From contig NZ_CM001977.1 of assembly GCF_000406165.1 (NCBI RefSeq), positions 607,090 through 671,089 on the forward strand: a DNA stretch of 64,000 bases, given 5' to 3'. The notes beneath the pieces were generated by a model, which made no database searches, had not been told where the DNA came from, and saw only the letters and a list, made by a program, of their open reading frames with translations. Positions within the stretch are counted from its first letter, which is position 1, and each line of letters opens with the position of its first letter. This document shows positions 25,878-34,491 of this stretch, piece after piece. The stretch comes from Dickeya zeae NCPPB 2538. GTDB taxonomy: Bacteria; Pseudomonadota; Gammaproteobacteria; Enterobacterales; Enterobacteriaceae. Both the position numbers and the translations under genes were made by a program.

Positions 25878-26507
25878 TCAGAGCTGAACAAATTGCAACG
25901 TATCATTAAGCTCAAACTTCAATGAGGTTACTCCGTTAGCGAAAGAGAACTGCTTCGGGCTGCTGACAAATGTTCCTGAAACAGCAACACCTATTTTTGA
26001 ATCTGTTGTGCAAATCCAATATGTTGGATGTGTATCAAACATGAAGTTCCCATTGGGTTTCCCCTGCATCGCGAATGCGGGTAGGGAATTCATATAAACA
26101 GCAAGACTCATTGCTTTGGATTGTGTGACAGTGAATGTTGAATCGGTTGTCACTAGCATGTTGCCGGAAGCAACATCCGGATTATTATATGCCGTCGGCT
26201 GTGTCTGGAACTGGCCATTAGTGTAGGTAACACCCATCGAGTTGTTTCCGCCACTGGCCGTAGGATTCATACTTTGGATCGGGCCACCGGAACTCCAGAG
26301 AACACCCGGGGCCAATGGCTGTTCAGTTGTACCCCAGTTCAGCGCCCAGTCGATTGACCAGTTATAACTGTTCGTATTGCCATCGTTGATCGTCTGCAGC
26401 AGCCATACCAATGGCAAACCGGTGACCAGATTAGGGTAAGTTTGATAGATGGCGACATTAGCCGCAGCGCCGCTAGAGTTTTTAACAGAAATAGAATAGG
26501 AAGACAT
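25878..26507 (-). CDS. RhiA-like protein, paralogue 2
   Basis: A 209-residue protein beginning MSSYSISVKNSSGAAANVAI. The ATG at 26507 follows AAAGGGA; a longer open frame reaching 26651 has no ribosome site. The features shared with RhiA as I remember it are LVWLLQTINDG, YNWSIDWALNWGTTEQPLAPGV, GGNNSMGVTYTNGQF and FMFDTHPTYWICTTDSK. It is clearly paralogous to the next gene downstream (24976-25653), with the same block order. No export signal is visible. Function unknown; in Rhizobium rhiA is quorum-controlled and rhizosphere-expressed. It has its own terminator, so the pair is probably two transcription units. Confidence 0.68.
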   Translation of the reverse strand: MSSYSISVKNSSGAAANVAIYQTYPNLVTGLPLVWLLQTINDGNTNSYNWSIDWALNWGTTEQPLAPGVLWSSGGPIQSMNPTASGGNNSMGVTYTNGQFQTQPTAYNNPDVASGNMLVTTDSTFTVTQSKAMSLAVYMNSLPAFAMQGKPNGNFMFDTHPTYWICTTDSKIGVAVSGTFVSSPKQFSFANGVTSLKFELNDTLQFVQL

Positions 26508-27179
26508 AGTGTTATATTCCCTTTCAGTATCTTTGAGTGATGGAAACCATATTTCACGCCAATTGACTATGTTGTTTTGTTCAAGAACGATATAAGTATT
26601 ATCCGTTTTTAGAATTGTGCAAATTCTACCTATCTTCCCTGAACAGGGCATAAAGGCTCATCCTTACATAAAAAATACGGATTATTTTTTCTTTCAAATG
26701 AAAAGAAACGCTCTTTGATCATGCAATCAATGAGATAAGGTTTTTTTGCCAAATGATAATTAGCAATATAAAGAAAATATTTAATATCTTAATGAATTAT
26801 CAAATCGTGCTATTTTTTATAATATTTTGATTTATATTAAAAAATAAAATAGATAATGATGATTACCTTTAATTTGCATCACTTGTTATTAATTGTGGGT
26901 GTTTAGTTCCTTTGTTTTATTATTCTATTATTTATTATTGGTTGGGGTGAACCATTAAGGTACGATGAAATAAACCTGCATGTTTGAAATTAATTACATG
27001 TGAAATAATTCGTAGAGGGGAGTGCGAATGAATTAGGGTTATTGAATTAGGGATATTATGTGCCGAAAGGCCTTTCGCCATAAGAATATCTACACCTCAC
27101 TCTTAGCCAACTGTCAAATTGAGCTGCATCTGCTGCATAACATTGCCATACCAGGTACTTGTTAAATGGGGAAGTCTTA
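26508..27179. other. AT-rich spacer upstream of the RhiA-like genes
   Basis: Very AT-rich DNA, especially 26680-27000. It probably contains the promoter of the minus-strand RhiA-like gene. No gene is supported. A short palindrome CGAAAGGCCTTTCG occurs near 27063-27076, and after it an open stretch of about 30 codons with no start. Confidence 0.45.
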
Positions 27180-27476
27180 ATGTTTTTTCGCGATGTTCCG
27201 ATGAGAAATGTGAAATCTATTAATAACCTGGTAGAACGAGAATTCAGATGAATTTTCGGCGGGAATGTCATTAGTCATCGATTCAGCGACCAATCGTATA
27301 AACGACTCATCGAGAAGAATAAGGATTCGCATGTGGTGGCCCACCTACACGCTATGTTCGCCTGAACGCCGGTCGTGAAAGCATTTCAGCATTGGGTATT
27401 AGACATTATGGGTCAGGAGGCAATGACAAGGAGGTTACCAGCTAAAGAGCAAGTGGCTACCGTGCCCTTGCTGTAG
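27180..27476 (+). pseudogene. Decayed phage antirepressor-like reading frame
   Basis: One reading frame with two internal TGA codons (27249 and 27363). After the first stop it reads SYKRLIEKNKDSHVVAHLHA, then MFA, the second stop, then TPVVKAFQHWVLDIMGQEA. This resembles the MFARTPVAKAFRRWVLDxLDRE segment I associate with Bro-N/Rha-type prophage antirepressors. The resemblance is short and from memory. Together with the zinc-finger frame just downstream and the tRNA beyond, it suggests prophage debris. Confidence 0.4.
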
Positions 27477-27675
27477 GAAGCCTGCAAGTGTCATTGGTAC
27501 AAACAACCTGGCACGCTATCAGGTTGAAATAATTGCTGAATGTGACAGTTTAGGTTGTACAAACCAGAAATTCAAATCTGAGATTTTTTCTCATATTACA
27601 TCAGGCAAAAAGACGACAGCCGGATATTCGAAGAAATCATCTGTGTGCCTTCACCACACGAGAACAGGGTATTAA
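27427..27675 (+). pseudogene. Ogr/Delta-like zinc-finger fragment
   Basis: An open frame without a start codon encodes WLPCPCCRKPASVIGTNNLA and then ECDSLGC. The C-x2-C ... C-x4-C spacing and length fit the zinc finger of P2-type late activators Ogr/Delta. It begins after a TGA at 27424 and ends at 27675. The preceding antirepressor-like frame overlaps its first 50 bp, so a frameshift may separate the two. Confidence 0.45.
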
Positions 27676-27741
27676 TCCGAATGCTATCGGTGTCAGCTTG
27701 GCCCTGGGAGACAAAAAATGGACATTCGCAATTTGTGAAAC

Positions 27742-27769
27742 AAAAAAGCCACCCGCTGAGAGGTGGCTT
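27742..27769 (-). terminator. Terminator of tRNA-Ile2
   Basis: AAGCCACC and GGTGGCTT form an 8-bp stem and, on the minus strand, run into TTTTTTG. It ends the ileX transcript 27 bp beyond the CCA end. Confidence 0.85.
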
Positions 27770-27795
27770 AATTATATGATTCTAAAACTAAAATT

Positions 27796-27871
27796 TGGTG
27801 GCCCCTGTTGGGTTTGAACCAACGACCAAGCGATTATGAGTCGCCTGCTCTAACCACTGAGCTAAGGGGCC
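27796..27871 (-). tRNA. ileX: tRNA-Ile (CAU, lysidine type)
   Basis: A 76-nt tRNA with encoded CCA. It starts GGCCCCTTAGCTCAGTGG, has anticodon loop CTCATAA (CAU) and T loop GGTTCAA. It matches E. coli ileX nearly base for base. The CAU anticodon is converted to lysidine-AU to read AUA. Its 3' end faces the decayed islet, the usual side for phage integration. Confidence 0.95.
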
Positions 27872-27919
27872 ATGCGGGTGTTGATTATAGGTAATCCGGC
27901 TAGTCGGGTCTATAGTGCG

Positions 27920-27935
27920 ACGACCATATGGTCGT
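27920..27935. repeat. 16-bp perfect palindrome near ileX
   Basis: ACGACCATATGGTCGT is perfectly self-complementary and is followed by TTTTG. A related word GCGACGACCAT-CA-GGTCG occurs at 41341-41356, after obgE. It may be a short dispersed palindromic unit. Confidence 0.5.
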
Positions 27936-28042
27936 TTTGTATTCACTCTACAGTGGATTGTTATTACTAGGGATTCGCACATCTTCCGGTGGGGCAGGGT
28001 ATGAGTACATTGGCTGGGTGAGAGGGATCGCTTTTGCCCGGA

Positions 28043-28066
28043 AGACTGGCAGACTGGCAGACTGGC
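28043..28066. repeat. 8-bp x3 tandem repeat
   Basis: AGACTGGC is repeated three times without gaps in the 272-bp space between ileX and rpoD, followed by a partial AGGC. The copy number could vary between strains. No gene lies in this space. Confidence 0.85.
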
Positions 28067-28090
28067 AGGCTAAGGCTATTTGAGGCCTAA

Positions 28091-28116
28091 ATAAAAACCC
28101 CCGGTCGAAACCGGGG
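28091..28116 (-). terminator. Terminator of rpoD
   Basis: CCCCGGT-CGAA-ACCGGGG followed on the minus strand by TTTTTATTT, 28 bp after the rpoD stop. Confidence 0.92.
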
Positions 28117-28143
28117 ATGTGATAAGGAGTAAAACCTGTTCTC

Positions 28144-29979
28144 TTAGTCGTCCAGGAAGCTACGCAGCACTTCAGAACGGCTCGGGTGGCGCAATTTACG
28201 CAACGCTTTGGCTTCAATCTGACGAATACGTTCGCGGGTGACGTCGAACTGTTTGCCGACTTCTTCCAGCGTGTGGTCGGTATTCATGTCGATACCAAAA
28301 CGCATGCGCAGCACCTTGGCTTCACGTGCGGTCAGGCCAGCCAGTACGTCATGGGTGGCAGAACGCAGACTTTCAGAGGTAGCGGAGTCCAGCGGCAGCT
28401 CCAGCGTGGTATCTTCGATGAAATCGCCCAGATGCGAATCTTCATCATCACCGATCGGGGTTTCCATCGAGATAGGCTCTTTGGCGATCTTCAATACCTT
28501 GCGGATCTTGTCTTCCGGCATCAGCATGCGTTCAGCCAGTTCTTCCGGCGTCGGCTCGCGACCCATTTCCTGCAACATCTGGCGAGAAATACGGTTGAGT
28601 TTGTTGATGGTCTCAATCATATGCACCGGGATACGGATGGTGCGCGCCTGATCCGCGATAGAACGGGTGATCGCCTGACGGATCCACCAGGTGGCGTAGG
28701 TGGAGAACTTATAGCCACGGCGGTATTCGAATTTGTCTACCGCTTTCATCAGGCCGATGTTGCCTTCCTGAATCAGGTCGAGGAACTGTAAGCCACGGTT
28801 GGTGTATTTCTTGGCGATCGAGATAACCAGACGCAGGTTCGCTTCCACCATTTCTTTCTTGGCGCGACGCGCCTTGGCTTCGCCGATGGACATGCGACGG
28901 TTGATGTCTTTTACCTGCTCGATAGTCAGGCCGGTTTCTTCTTCGATCTGTTGCAGTTTTTGCAGGCTGCGATGTACGTCGTCTTCAACGTCGTGCAGTT
29001 TTTCACACCAGGGTTTGCCCATGGACATTGCAGCTTCGAACCACTTGCTGTTGGTTTCGTTGCCGGTAAACAGCGTGACAAAGTTTTTCTTCGGCATTTT
29101 GCACAGTTCAACGCACAGCTTCATGATCTGGCGTTCCTGAGCACGCACGCGATCCATCATGGAACGCATGTTATTTACCAGCAGGTCGAACTGTTTTGGC
29201 ACCAGACGGAACTGCTTGAACACCTCAGACAGTTTGTTGATTTCTTCAATAGCCGACGGATGGCTGCGGCCATGCGCCTTGATGCTGAGGCGGGTCGCTT
29301 CGTACTGATCGCGCAGTTCGGTGAATTTCTGACGCGCCAGCTCCGGGTCGATGCTGTTGTCATCGTCGGAATCGTCTTCGTCTTCTTCGTTTTCGTCGTC
29401 GTCGTCGTCGATACCGTCATCAGCCAGTTCGGCGTTTTCAGGCGCGGCGTTCGGTGCCAAATCTTCTTCGGCGTTCGGGTCGACAAAGCCGGTTATCAGA
29501 TCGGACAGGCGGCTTTCTCCGGCTTCAACGCGATCGTACTGTTCCAACAGATAGGTGATCGCTTCTGGATACTCGGCAACAGAGCACTGAACCTGATTGA
29601 TCCCGTCTTCGATTCGCTTCGCGATATCGATTTCCCCTTCACGGGTCAGCAGTTCAACGGTGCCCATTTCACGCATGTACATGCGAACGGGATCGGTCGT
29701 GCGGCCAATCTCGGATTCGACGCTGGACAATACCTGTGCTGCGGCTTCAGCAGCGTCTTCGTCGGCGGTATTCTCAGCCAGCATGAGATCATCGGCATCC
29801 GGTGCTTCTTCCATCACCTGGATGCCCATGTCGTTAATCATCTGGATGATGTCTTCGATCTGATCGGAGTCGATGATATCTTCCGGCAGATGGTCATTGA
29901 CCTCGGCATAGGTCAGGTAGCCTTGCTCCTTACCACGGGTGACAAGTAGCTTGAGCTGTGACTGCGGGTTTTGCTCCAT
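28144..29979 (-). CDS. rpoD: RNA polymerase sigma-70 factor RpoD
   Basis: Primary sigma factor, 611 residues (E. coli 613). Region 1.1 begins MEQNPQSQLKLLVTRGKEQG. Region 1.2 (DPVRMYMREMGTVELLTREGE) is followed by the acidic non-conserved insert rich in Asp and Glu near residues 190-210. Region 2 has YKFSTYATWWIRQAITRSIA, and region 4 ends with VTRERIRQIEAKALRKLRHP. It is the last gene of the rpsU-dnaG-rpoD macromolecular synthesis operon, with its own terminator. Confidence 0.98.
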   Translation of the reverse strand: MEQNPQSQLKLLVTRGKEQGYLTYAEVNDHLPEDIIDSDQIEDIIQMINDMGIQVMEEAPDADDLMLAENTADEDAAEAAAQVLSSVESEIGRTTDPVRMYMREMGTVELLTREGEIDIAKRIEDGINQVQCSVAEYPEAITYLLEQYDRVEAGESRLSDLITGFVDPNAEEDLAPNAAPENAELADDGIDDDDDENEEDEDDSDDDNSIDPELARQKFTELRDQYEATRLSIKAHGRSHPSAIEEINKLSEVFKQFRLVPKQFDLLVNNMRSMMDRVRAQERQIMKLCVELCKMPKKNFVTLFTGNETNSKWFEAAMSMGKPWCEKLHDVEDDVHRSLQKLQQIEEETGLTIEQVKDINRRMSIGEAKARRAKKEMVEANLRLVISIAKKYTNRGLQFLDLIQEGNIGLMKAVDKFEYRRGYKFSTYATWWIRQAITRSIADQARTIRIPVHMIETINKLNRISRQMLQEMGREPTPEELAERMLMPEDKIRKVLKIAKEPISMETPIGDDEDSHLGDFIEDTTLELPLDSATSESLRSATHDVLAGLTAREAKVLRMRFGIDMNTDHTLEEVGKQFDVTRERIRQIEAKALRKLRHPSRSEVLRSFLDD

Positions 29980-30135
29980 AAGACGGTATCCACACTTCAG
30001 AATATTGGGGTTGGTGTCGGTCAGCGTAAATCGCTAACAATAGCATTAGGGGAATTTTTCTTATCGCCGCAGCCCCTGTAGCGGCACGCTGTAGGGATCA
30101 ACCCTACTATTTATCGGCAGTTAAGCCGCAGGAAA

Positions 30136-31890
30136 TCAGTTTTTTCGTGTCAGCGCCAGTTGCAGAGACCACAACTCTTTGCGCTCATTCATGCTCAGCC
30201 CGTGCGTTCTTTCGCGGGCAATGAGCGTATCCATCCGTTGCTGAAGCAACTGGTCGTAGAGCTCGGCCAGGCTGACCCTGAATTTCTCTTCGAGCTCGTC
30301 GTCTTCAATCATATGGTCCCAGGCGGCGAGGGTTTCAAGCTGCTTGCGATATTTACTTTCGCGATATTTCTCCAGCAGCAACCCCATGTTCATGCCTGGG
30401 CTTTCATTGCAGGCTTTCACCAGATCTAAAAACAGCTCCAGTCCTGCCACTTTACTTTCTTCCACGCCATCCAGCGCCAGTGTCGGCACTTCGGCGGACA
30501 GCCTCGGGTTTTGTACTAAAAGTCCTATCAGTATACGCATAGTTGTGACTTTTAGCCGTGGAGGCTGGTAAGACGATGTTTGTTCCGCTGTCTTCGGTAA
30601 CAGGCGATCCAACTGGCTGTCATCCAGCAGCCCCAATTTATGGCCGAGCTGTTGACGTAAGTATAAGCGTAACGTTTCACCCGGTACCTGACCAATAAGG
30701 GGTAAAGCCAGCGTGCTCAGCTTGGCTCGCCCGTCCGGGGTACTCATGTCCACCTGTTGTAACAGCGAGTCGAACAAAAACGACGACAGTGGCAACGCCT
30801 GTCCAATACGCTGCTCAAACGCGTCTTTCCCTTCCTGACGCACCAGTGTATCCGGGTCCTCGCCATCTGGCAGGAACATAAAACGCAACTGCCTGCCGTC
30901 ATCCAAATAGGGTAGCGCGGTTTCCAGCGCTCGCCAGGCGGCGTCGCGTCCAGCACGGTCGCCATCGTAACAACACACCACCTGATCGGTAGCGCGGAAC
31001 AGCAACTGAATATGATCCGCCGTTGTTGAGGTTCCCAGTGAGGCGACCGCGTAATCGATGCCAAACTGTGCCAGCGCAACCACATCCATATAGCCTTCGA
31101 CCACCAACAACCGTTTCAATTCCGGGTTTTTCTGTTGTGCTTCGTACAGGCCGTACAGCTGTCTACCTTTATGAAAAATCTCGGTTTCCGGCGAGTTCAG
31201 GTACTTTGGGGTGCCGTCACCCATGACCCGACCACCGAACGCAATGACCCGCCCGCGTTTATCACGGATAGGGAACATCACCCGATCGCGAAAACGATCG
31301 TAAGTACGACCATTCTCGTTGGTCACCAACATACCGGCGTCAGTCAGCGTCGTTTTATCGTCGCTGTTGCGTCCGAAACGCTTTAACGCGTTATCCCACC
31401 CTGGCAGCGTACATCCGATGGCGAACTGACGGATGACATCATCGCTCAAGCCTCGTCTGGCCAGATACTCTCTGGCGGGCGTACCGGCGGGTTGGTTCAG
31501 AGTATGTTGGTAAAATGCGCTTAATTGTTCCATCAGCTCGTATAAACTTTGCCGTTGATGGCGTTCGAGCTGGGTCGGACCGGTGCCTGCTTCGTAAGGG
31601 ACATCCAGGCCGTGCATTGCAGCCAGTTCTTCAATGCTTTCAACAAATTCCAGACGATCGTAATTCATCAGGAAATCAATGGCGTTACCATGGGCACCGC
31701 AGCCAAAGCAATGGTAGAACTGCTTATCACCGTTTACGGTGAATGACGGGGTTTTCTCGTGGTGGAACGGGCAACACGCGTGGTAATTTTTGCCCTGCTT
31801 TTTCAGTTTAACGCGCGCATCGATCAGGTCGACGATGTCGGTTCGGGCTAGCAGGTCATTAATAAATACGCGGGGAATACGTCCAGCCAT
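30136..31890 (-). CDS. dnaG: DNA primase DnaG
   Basis: Synthesises RNA primers at the replication fork with DnaB. The 584-residue protein has an N-terminal zinc-binding domain (CPFHHEKTPSFTVNGDKQFYHC). The TOPRIM core shows LLVVEGYMDVVALAQFG and CYDGDRAGRDA, with the catalytic Glu and Asp residues. The C-terminal part is the helicase-interacting domain. Middle gene of the rpsU-dnaG-rpoD operon; 156 bp separate it from rpoD. Confidence 0.98.
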   Translation of the reverse strand: MAGRIPRVFINDLLARTDIVDLIDARVKLKKQGKNYHACCPFHHEKTPSFTVNGDKQFYHCFGCGAHGNAIDFLMNYDRLEFVESIEELAAMHGLDVPYEAGTGPTQLERHQRQSLYELMEQLSAFYQHTLNQPAGTPAREYLARRGLSDDVIRQFAIGCTLPGWDNALKRFGRNSDDKTTLTDAGMLVTNENGRTYDRFRDRVMFPIRDKRGRVIAFGGRVMGDGTPKYLNSPETEIFHKGRQLYGLYEAQQKNPELKRLLVVEGYMDVVALAQFGIDYAVASLGTSTTADHIQLLFRATDQVVCCYDGDRAGRDAAWRALETALPYLDDGRQLRFMFLPDGEDPDTLVRQEGKDAFEQRIGQALPLSSFLFDSLLQQVDMSTPDGRAKLSTLALPLIGQVPGETLRLYLRQQLGHKLGLLDDSQLDRLLPKTAEQTSSYQPPRLKVTTMRILIGLLVQNPRLSAEVPTLALDGVEESKVAGLELFLDLVKACNESPGMNMGLLLEKYRESKYRKQLETLAAWDHMIEDDELEEKFRVSLAELYDQLLQQRMDTLIARERTHGLSMNERKELWSLQLALTRKN

Positions 31891-31927
31891 AAGCCCCTTA
31901 TCTATATACGTTTATAAACGACAATAA

Positions 31928-31956
31928 GCCGCGCATTCCTTTCGGAAATGCACGGC
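31928..31956 (-). terminator. Internal terminator between rpsU and dnaG
   Basis: GCCGCGCATTCC and GGAAATGCACGGC form a long, slightly imperfect stem in the rpsU-dnaG gap. It corresponds in place to the T1 partial terminator of the E. coli operon that keeps primase low relative to S21. The T tract is weak (CTTATTG on the minus strand). Confidence 0.65.
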
Positions 31957-32018
31957 CTTCGTATGCAACTGCTAAGTCTGCGGATTAATCACGCGGTGGA
32001 GGATAACCCTCCTAAAAA

Positions 32019-32246
<228 letters not shown>

Positions 32247-32463
32247 TCAGTAAATTCGGTTTGTTGCTGGCCTTGTGCCAGCCTTTTCAAAATGGTGCGG
32301 AATTCTACTGCAACTGTGGCGCGTTTGTAAAGTCCATCAGCGATCATAAAACGCGCGATGCGGGGGTACGTGTCTGTGGGCGGGCTTATGATAGACTATG
32401 CGCCGCCTGAATCAAGCGGCCAGGTTGGTCGCGGTAAAAATGTAACCGAGAGTGAAAACAGCA

Positions 32464-33477
32464 ATGCGCGTATTGGGTATTGAAACATCCTGCGATGAAA
32501 CCGGAGTCGCGATTTATGACACGCAGGCCGGGCTGCTGGCAAATCAGCTTTATAGCCAGGTAAAACTGCATGCCGATTATGGTGGCGTGGTACCTGAACT
32601 GGCGTCCCGCGACCATGTCCGCAAGACCGTGCCACTGATTCAGGCGGCGCTAAAAGAAGCTGGGCTACAGCAGGGTGATATCGATGCCATCGCATACACC
32701 GCAGGCCCAGGTCTGGTCGGCGCGCTACTGGTGGGTGCGACGGTGGGACGTTCGCTGGCGTTCGCCTGGAATGTGCCCGCCATACCGGTCCATCACATGG
32801 AAGGGCATCTGCTGGCGCCCATGCTGGAAGATAACCCCCCCGCGTTTCCGTTTGTAGCACTGTTGGTCTCTGGTGGGCATACTCAGTTGATCAGCGTGAC
32901 CGGTATTGGCGAATACCGTTTGCTGGGCGAATCCATCGATGATGCGGCGGGTGAAGCGTTCGATAAAACCGCCAAACTCTTGGGGCTGGATTACCCTGGG
33001 GGGCCGTTGCTGTCAAAAATGGCGCAGAACGGGCACCCCGGTCGTTTTGTCTTCCCGCGGCCCATGACGGATCGCCCCGGTCTGGATTTCAGTTTCTCGG
33101 GATTGAAGACCTTTGCCGCCAATACCATCCGTGAGAATGGCAACGATCCGCAGACACAAGCCGATATCGCACGAGCATTCGAAGATGCCGTCGTTGATAC
33201 GCTGGCCATCAAGTGTCGGCGTGCGCTTGACGAGACCGGGTTCAGTCGGCTGGTGATGGCGGGCGGCGTAAGCGCTAATCGGACATTGCGCCAACGTCTG
33301 GCAGAGATCATGGCTAAACGCGGTGGTGAGGTGTTCTATGCGCGTCCTGAGTTTTGTACCGATAACGGCGCGATGATTGCGTATGCGGGCGCAGTAAGGT
33401 TCGCTCAGGGCGTTACCGGGGAGCTTGGCATTACTGTGCGGCCACGCTGGCCGCTGGCTGAGTTGCCGGCCTTGTGA
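32464..33477 (+). CDS. tsaD: tRNA N6-adenosine threonylcarbamoyltransferase TsaD
   Basis: Transfers threonylcarbamoyl to A37 of ANN-decoding tRNAs together with TsaB and TsaE. The 337-residue ASKHA-fold protein begins MRVLGIETSCDETGVAIYD and has the metal motif HHMEGH. The phosphate loop region shows LLVSGGHTQL, and the C-terminal FVFP...CTDNGAMIAYAG stretch is typical. The ATG at 32464 gives the standard start; an ATG four codons upstream is in frame but less likely. Divergent from rpsU as in E. coli. Confidence 0.97.
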   Translation: MRVLGIETSCDETGVAIYDTQAGLLANQLYSQVKLHADYGGVVPELASRDHVRKTVPLIQAALKEAGLQQGDIDAIAYTAGPGLVGALLVGATVGRSLAFAWNVPAIPVHHMEGHLLAPMLEDNPPAFPFVALLVSGGHTQLISVTGIGEYRLLGESIDDAAGEAFDKTAKLLGLDYPGGPLLSKMAQNGHPGRFVFPRPMTDRPGLDFSFSGLKTFAANTIRENGNDPQTQADIARAFEDAVVDTLAIKCRRALDETGFSRLVMAGGVSANRTLRQRLAEIMAKRGGEVFYARPEFCTDNGAMIAYAGAVRFAQGVTGELGITVRPRWPLAELPAL

Positions 33478-33499
33478 TGCGTTGCTGATATCGTCTTGT

Positions 33500-33522
33500 C
33501 GCCCCGAACAGATCGCGGGGCG
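33500..33522. terminator. Hairpin between tsaD and argR
   Basis: CGCCCCG and CGGGGCG form a 7-bp GC stem with a 9-nt loop between the convergent genes tsaD and argR. No strong T tract is present on either side, so termination efficiency is uncertain. Confidence 0.4.
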
Positions 33523-33530
33523 GCGGGAAA

Positions 33531-34001
33531 TCAGAGTTCCTGTTCAAACAGAACCAGGATAGCTTCATATAGCTGCTTGACGCTAAATCCTCTGGCAGGC
33601 GTGGTGAAAATGGTGTCATCACCCGCAATCGTGCCAAGAATACCTTCCGATTTGCCCAGTGAGTCCAGCAGGCGTGCGATTAACTGTGCCGCACCTGGGC
33701 TGGTATGAATGACGACCACGGCATCGTTGTGATCAACATCCAGCACCAGATTTTTTAGCGGACTGGTGGTGGTTGGCACCCCTAACTCAGCGGGCAGGCA
33801 ATAAACCATTTCCATTTTGGCGTTGCGGGTACGCACCGCGCCAAACTTGGTCAGCATGCGTGATACTTTCGACTGGTTGATGTTGTCGAAGCCATCGTCC
33901 TGCAATGCCTGTACGATTTCGCTCTGAGAGCTGAATTTCTCTTCTTTTAACAGCGCTTTGAACGCTTTTACCAGATCTTCTTGTTTAGGGGAGCTACGCA
34001 T
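33531..34001 (-). CDS. argR: Arginine repressor ArgR
   Basis: Arginine-dependent hexameric repressor of arginine biosynthesis, also a Xer recombination accessory factor. The 156-residue product has an N-terminal winged helix (QSEIVQALQDDGFDNINQSKVSRML) and a C-terminal arginine-binding/oligomerisation domain (HTSPGAAQLIARLLDSLG, GTIAGDDTIF). The start at 34001 (MRSSPKQEDLVKAFK) matches E. coli; the longer frame to 34067 is not needed. ARG half sites just upstream suggest autoregulation. Divergent from mdh, as in E. coli. Confidence 0.97.
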   Translation of the reverse strand: MRSSPKQEDLVKAFKALLKEEKFSSQSEIVQALQDDGFDNINQSKVSRMLTKFGAVRTRNAKMEMVYCLPAELGVPTTTSPLKNLVLDVDHNDAVVVIHTSPGAAQLIARLLDSLGKSEGILGTIAGDDTIFTTPARGFSVKQLYEAILVLFEQEL

Positions 34002-34040
34002 TCTGCACCGTGTCCGAGGAAAAGTGAAACATACCGCGAT

Positions 34041-34068
34041 TATGCATTTAAATGAATTTTTATGCAAT
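34041..34068. promoter_or_regulatory. ARG boxes upstream of argR
   Basis: ATGCAT, ATGAAT and ATGCAA half sites start at 34042, 34052 and 34062, each 10 bp apart, within TATGCATTTAAATGAATTTT and its extension. This resembles overlapping ARG boxes (TGAAT-N4-ATTCA type). They lie 40-67 bp before the argR start, fitting autorepression. Confidence 0.6.
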
Positions 34069-34153
34069 ATAGGCGCGTATAAAACCGGATTGTGGGGGGA
34101 GTCTATCAGGCGAGAAAATGTGTAGGGCGATACTTTACCGGGACGTCAAAAAG

Positions 34154-34169
34154 TGTGCTCTTCATCACA
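34154..34169. promoter_or_regulatory. CRP-like site in the argR-mdh gap
   Basis: TGTGC-TCTTCA-TCACA matches the CRP consensus at 9 of 10 conserved positions. It sits in the 490-bp argR-mdh intergenic region (34002-34491), which otherwise holds no gene. In E. coli mdh is under CRP and ArcA control, so mdh is the likely target, though it is 320 bp upstream. Confidence 0.5.
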
Positions 34170-34491
34170 TAAAAGTAAAATAAATGTTATCAAAATGATG
34201 TTGTTTGGGGGCTGCTTACAGGTGTAATGTAACATACCCGTTAATCAGTCGTGGGCTTATGTCGGGGCACATCACAATTGCCTGTTACTTTAATTACCTT
34301 TCAGATATCAGGCGGATTGTTAGTTTATTATTAATCACATAGTGCGTTATCGCTGTGCACCGATCTACTGCAGCGGACCTATGTAGTGCCTCTCTGAAAG
34401 CAGGTCTGGTGCCTGGCTTGTCTCGCGAGCATAAACGTTTTTAACTAAACGCATCCACGGTAATTTTACTTAACATAATAAGGAGTTTAGG

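Noticed and set aside
27427..27675. An intact Ogr-type activator gene
   Set aside because: The zinc-finger frame has no start codon and begins right after a stop, so it is listed only as a fragment.
24400..27700. attR copy of the ileX 3' end
   Set aside because: No obvious repeat of the tRNA 3' segment was found by eye in the islet; a computed search would be needed to exclude it.
27788..27982. 64-codon minus-strand frame over the tRNA-Ile2 gene
   Set aside because: It translates the tRNA itself; the tRNA explains the sequence.
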